Notes under the pieces: generated by a model
The model's database searches: none
Told to the model about the DNA's origin: nothing
What the model saw: the letters and a program-made list of their open reading frames with translations, nothing else
Assembly: GCA_012932295.1 (NCBI GenBank)
Contig: JAAONU010000014.1
Coordinates: 434,001-498,000 of the forward strand
Length of the DNA: 64,000 nucleotides
From: Cyclina sinensis
Taxonomy: Eukaryota; Mollusca; Bivalvia; Venerida; Veneridae
Reading direction: 5' to 3'
Made by a program: the position numbers and the translations under genes
Part shown: one piece after another, positions 60,552 to 64,000 of the stretch
Layout of the letters: each line of letters starts with the position of its first letter
Position numbering within the stretch: position 1 is the first letter of the stretch

Positions 60552-61864
60552 TATCAGAATAGTAGGCTAACATGAACTTTGTAATCAAATTAAATCGGCT
60601 TAAATATCTAAAAAAATCACTGACACCTTAGCGTGAGATTATGTCGCCAAGTGTGATTTTAGGTTGTAATTAATGGTCCTTATAAGTTCCTTTAGTTCCC
60701 CAGGTTAATGCTATCATACCCGAGGGTCCTTCTGACTGTAATTTGTCGTAATGTTAAATACGTTTTGACGAAACCCTACAGAATGTATGAGAACTTGTCG
60801 CAGTAATGTTTAGAATTGACATCGTTTCTTTTCTCTTGATTCTATGGCATAGGATATGAAGTCTTATGACGACAAATTAACGATGCTCGTAGAAAAACAA
60901 GATGGCTGTGGCCGGGAAAAGTCTTATCTCATAAATTCATTATTTCATAATATTATTGGTCTTCAACTGCCTGAGTTTTTACATTTTGTTTTCTTCACAT
61001 TTTTTATCCCGGCCCATGATACAGACCTGTCAAAACACACATTATCCTTCAAGCCCTTAGCATTTGTAACTTTGTTTGTTAGTTTTTAGACTAAAGCATA
61101 ATCAGGAAATTGGAGACACGAGATCACCAAAATCTAACGTAGATGTTTACCGGGTATTTAGAAAGTTGAGGTTTGGAATATATATTGGACTTTTTTTCTC
61201 ACAACAACATCGCATAATCTTGTTTGAAATGATGCGTTTTTTAAATTTGAATGTTCTAATTTTACTTTCTTGTGACCAGATTCAGTTATCGTAAAGTTAG
61301 ACTGCGTCTATATTTTTGACAGTGTAGACAAACTATCATTCCTGACTAAAGGTATGGAAAATATACACTTGGAAATGTTTTTGTTTGTTTAACAAAATTT
61401 GATGTTACATGAAATGTATCTAAGCAATTTTGCGTGAAATTCAGCAAAAAAAAAATCCAAACTTACCAAGTTGGTCCGCTTTATTCCTTAAACGAAAACT
61501 TTAATATTTCAAAAATAGTGTATCCTGTAAGTATTTAGTAAACTTATGTGATTCGCAATCCGATTAAACTTTTCTCAATGTCGCTCTATATAAAATCTTC
61601 TCACTTTTCGTGTAATTACCTTGAAAATGTTTAAACGGTGTAATCCGATACGTATATTCAAAAAGTACCACAATGTACCACGTGTATTTTGATTAAGGTG
61701 TAATTCTCTTATTTTAACAAATATCTCGTTGTTATACCTTGATAACGCATGTATATTTGTAGAAGAAAATACATTGAAATATTTTAAACATTATTGGTGG
61801 GTCTTTAAAAGACATGTCATGAAAATGTCAAAATGATGTGTTTTTATAGTAAGATGCCCATAAG

Positions 61865-62317
61865 ATGACGTATATTTCAAAGGAAGAGCCTTTTGTATGG
61901 TTCAAACGCCGAACGCCTAACCCGGTGTCTGCGAGTTCGAATCACGTCAGTGAAATACGGCCGTCGCTTCCTCTAAGCGGTGCAGGAACTGGTCCGAACT
62001 TTAGGGAGCAGTCGTCGAGAGCAGTTCACGTGATGTTGCAGGAACTTTCTCCGCAAAAAAAACGGCGCTCTAGTCAACCTTTTTATTCTCGTGTTCCGAG
62101 CACGGAAACTTACTTTTATTTCAAGCATCTCTTAAGAAATTTAGGATATTTGATCGAACAATGGCTGGTATCCCTCGTACACCCTTCTTTGCATGGTACG
62201 TATGGCGAGTCAAGCTTGGCTGACTTGCAAGTAAAGCATAGGCTTAATGAACTTTCTTTTCAGTTTAATCGATTTAAAAGCCTTCACCACGGACATAAAA
62301 AGCATAAAACAAATTGA
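61865..62317 (+). CDS. Unrecognised 150-codon ORF with tRNA-like word
   Basis: The ORF starts with ATG; its first ~70 codons are more GC-rich than the surroundings. It contains 'gcgagttcgaatcac' at about 61933, a B-box-like word, which suggests the ORF overlaps an old SINE or other repeat. I recognise no domain, and the second half drifts into AT-rich sequence. It is probably not a gene. Confidence 0.15.
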   Translation: MTYISKEEPFVWFKRRTPNPVSASSNHVSEIRPSLPLSGAGTGPNFREQSSRAVHVMLQELSPQKKRRSSQPFYSRVPSTETYFYFKHLLRNLGYLIEQWLVSLVHPSLHGTYGESSLADLQVKHRLNELSFQFNRFKSLHHGHKKHKTN

Positions 62318-63652
62318 AAATATGCACAGGCAGGCTTCTTGCACAGATATGTACCTATCGCTAATGAAAATGTATACACTCTTTGCTATCAATGTCGCGA
62401 ACAAGCAAAAAATTTGGTTCATCCATGTTTTGTGTTCGTTATCGAAGTGTGTTTCATAGTTTTTAATAGTTTTTTTCCTGTCATTTCACGCTGCCATATC
62501 TGACAGTACAAGACTTAACGAGACTGAGTTTGTCCTGGTTAACATATCCCGACCATTATACACTATCTAAGAGGAGGCAGGACCTCGTGTTATTTCGGAC
62601 ATGTTAAGAGCGATTAAGGGTAGTCCTCACTGTGATGTTAGCTTATAGCGACTCTTACCAAAGTCCTAGAATTTTTATTGCATTGATTAGTAGAATCGGG
62701 TTTTTTATGTTGGCATCGTGATTTATGTGAGGAAAACGCAATTCTTCTACAATTTCTAGAACTCGGCCTTCGGTTTGCTTTGGTTGAATTTAATTTCTAC
62801 TAACTGTCGTATCAAGTGGACAGGTAACCTAACAATCGTTCATACGAAGTACCACTACAAGTACATCCGTAAGGAAGTTCCAACTTTCTCATATATTGTA
62901 TCATTGGTCATGGTTGATAGCGGAACTCGTACCAAAGGTATTCAACGTGATAAGTCAGCAACGACCCAAACATGACAGGAAGGTTGGTTGTATGTTAATG
63001 ACTCGTACAGATTTTGAAGTCACTGGCAATGATCATGGCACAGTGACCAGCACAATGATATTATCCTTATATAGTTACTTAAGGGGCCATGGCACCTTAT
63101 CGCTCACCCATAAATGGTCAAATAGTATCTGTCGCACTGAGATAAGGCTTTTTTTAGTTGATTTAGTTTTTGATAGCATGAAACTTAGTTTAGTTTTCTT
63201 GAGACAGGCATCATCATAACAGCCATTCTAAGTGTTCATAAGCTTTGTCTTTGAGCTAGTGACCCACTTTCAAACTCACGTAAAAGATCGTGACCGCTTG
63301 CACGCTGATCAATTCTCATGCAGATTTGGTCAAAATAGACTAAAATGTTATTTCTATGTTGTTTTTTTTTCACGAATCTGAGCTGCTGACATATAAACCA
63401 GCATGACCGAGATTGTATATTTTTCTCGAGATCATCAAAACGAACTTCTCAAAAGTTTCATGAATATTGGGTAAAATATGAAATAAAATTATATCCTAAA
63501 TATCGCTACGCTATTAGGTCCTGACAACGACCGATAGAAGGTCACCTCCTCGTGACCTATCCATCAGCCAATCAGAGAAACTCTTCCATCCTTCTGGATA
63601 TTCAACCGGTGAAAACCTATATGTATAATTGAAATCCCAAATAATAGTCTTA

Positions 63653-63937
63653 GGAGCGGATATAGTCCAGTGGTAACACGCTGGACTGGTAAAGCAGGGG
63701 TCCCGAGTTCGATCCCCCGCTCCTCCACTAACATTACTAGTAGTCTTTCGGATGAGATGTTAAACCGAGTTCCAATGTACCATTGCTATACAATGAGCAT
63801 GCAAAAGAAACAGGGGTGTCTCTGGAATGGGATGCTTTTTGTATCTTGCACTACCCCCACAACAAAAAATAACTAATCTCATCAGGGGGCGTCGGTCGTT
63901 TGGGCAACCGGAGCCGACGATAAATAAGCTTAAATAG
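63653..63937 (+). mobile_element. tRNA-derived SINE, copy 2, with 11-bp TSD
   Basis: The tRNA-like head opens GGAGCGGATATAGTCCAGTG with an A-box, has a B-box (GAGTTCGATCC) and ends CTCCTCCACTAACATTACT. The body follows, then a tail GTCGGTCGTTTGGGCAACCG and a short A/T-rich end. The direct repeat ATAATAGTCTT occurs immediately before the head (63641-63651) and after the tail (63938-63948), as expected from LINE-assisted retroposition. Same family as the copy at 58062-58298, in opposite orientation. Confidence 0.88.
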
Positions 63938-64000
63938 ATAATAGTCTTCACACGTCGGAGGTTTTAGTAAAATTTATTTGGCAAAATCTTCTAAAATAAT

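Larger units (their letters stand above)
59351..63640. other. Repeat-bearing intergenic stretch without supported genes
   Basis: No in-phase exon chain was found. A minus-strand segment at about 61467-61527 has a good acceptor and a GTAAGT donor but stops in all frames, so at most it is a non-coding exon. The stretch 63230-63330 (gagctagtgacccac..aaactcacgtaaaagatc) resembles a common bivalve repeat. Confidence 0.35.

Noticed and set aside
61467..61527. Minus-strand exon with acceptor and GTAAGT donor
   Set aside because: All three frames contain stops; at most a non-coding 5' exon, and nothing links it to a gene.
63653..63728. Functional tRNA gene
   Set aside because: The acceptor ends can pair, but the anticodon and T stems pair poorly, and the sequence continues into a body and tail shared with another copy and flanked by a TSD. 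It is a SINE head.

Overview
This is an AT-rich eukaryotic window. Coding sequence is sparse, exons are short with GT..AG borders, introns run to several kilobases, and the intergenic DNA is crowded with minisatellites, fold-back repeats, tRNA-headed SINEs and decayed DNA transposons. The gene set suggests a lophotrochozoan and most likely a bivalve mollusc: a secreted C1q-domain protein in one exon, a GT11 fucosyltransferase, an invertebrate GRD-type Cys-loop receptor and a CNBD2-like two-CNB protein. The species assignment is inference. I see no prokaryotic features (operons, CRISPR, phage or plasmid genes).

Layout. 1-12 kb is gene-poor. It holds a repeat with ~150 bp internal units (344-1340), a complete but internally deleted pogo/Tigger-like transposon with TA target duplications (2126-3188), a decayed repeat (about 7890-8370), one weak exon-like ORF (10723-10968) and diverged tandem units (11060-11520). 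At 12288-13342 (minus) is a two-exon GT11 alpha-1,2-fucosyltransferase gene. Divergent from it, 14498-21905 (plus) carries eight in-phase exons of a GABA-A/GRD-like ligand-gated channel subunit; only the 5' signal-peptide exon is missing. 22-30.5 kb is mostly satellite-like DNA, including a 37-bp array and a composite inverted 44-bp array. At 30568-31392 (plus) is an intact one-exon C1q-domain gene.

The largest gene occupies 32313-53599 (minus): 21 coding exons whose phases all close, giving 871 codons plus stop. It encodes a protein with two cyclic-nucleotide-binding (CNB) folds, most like CNBD2. A possible further 5' coding exon sits at 57635-57702. Its introns host a Tc1-like transposon (34834-36419) killed by an in-frame stop, a palindromic element (about 41880-42033), an 848-bp near-perfect inverted repeat (44156-45003) and a 24-bp minisatellite (47330-47860). 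The right end (54-64 kb) has 68-bp and 70-bp tandem arrays and two copies of one tRNA-derived SINE family, one with an 11-bp target-site duplication.

The genes are unrelated in function and show no shared pathway. The most notable biology is the channel gene: its pore entrance reads Ser-Asp-Arg where anion-selective GABA receptors have Pro-Ala-Arg, which suggests a GABA-gated cation channel. The CNBD2-like protein has two divergent CNB folds, the second split by a long polar insert.
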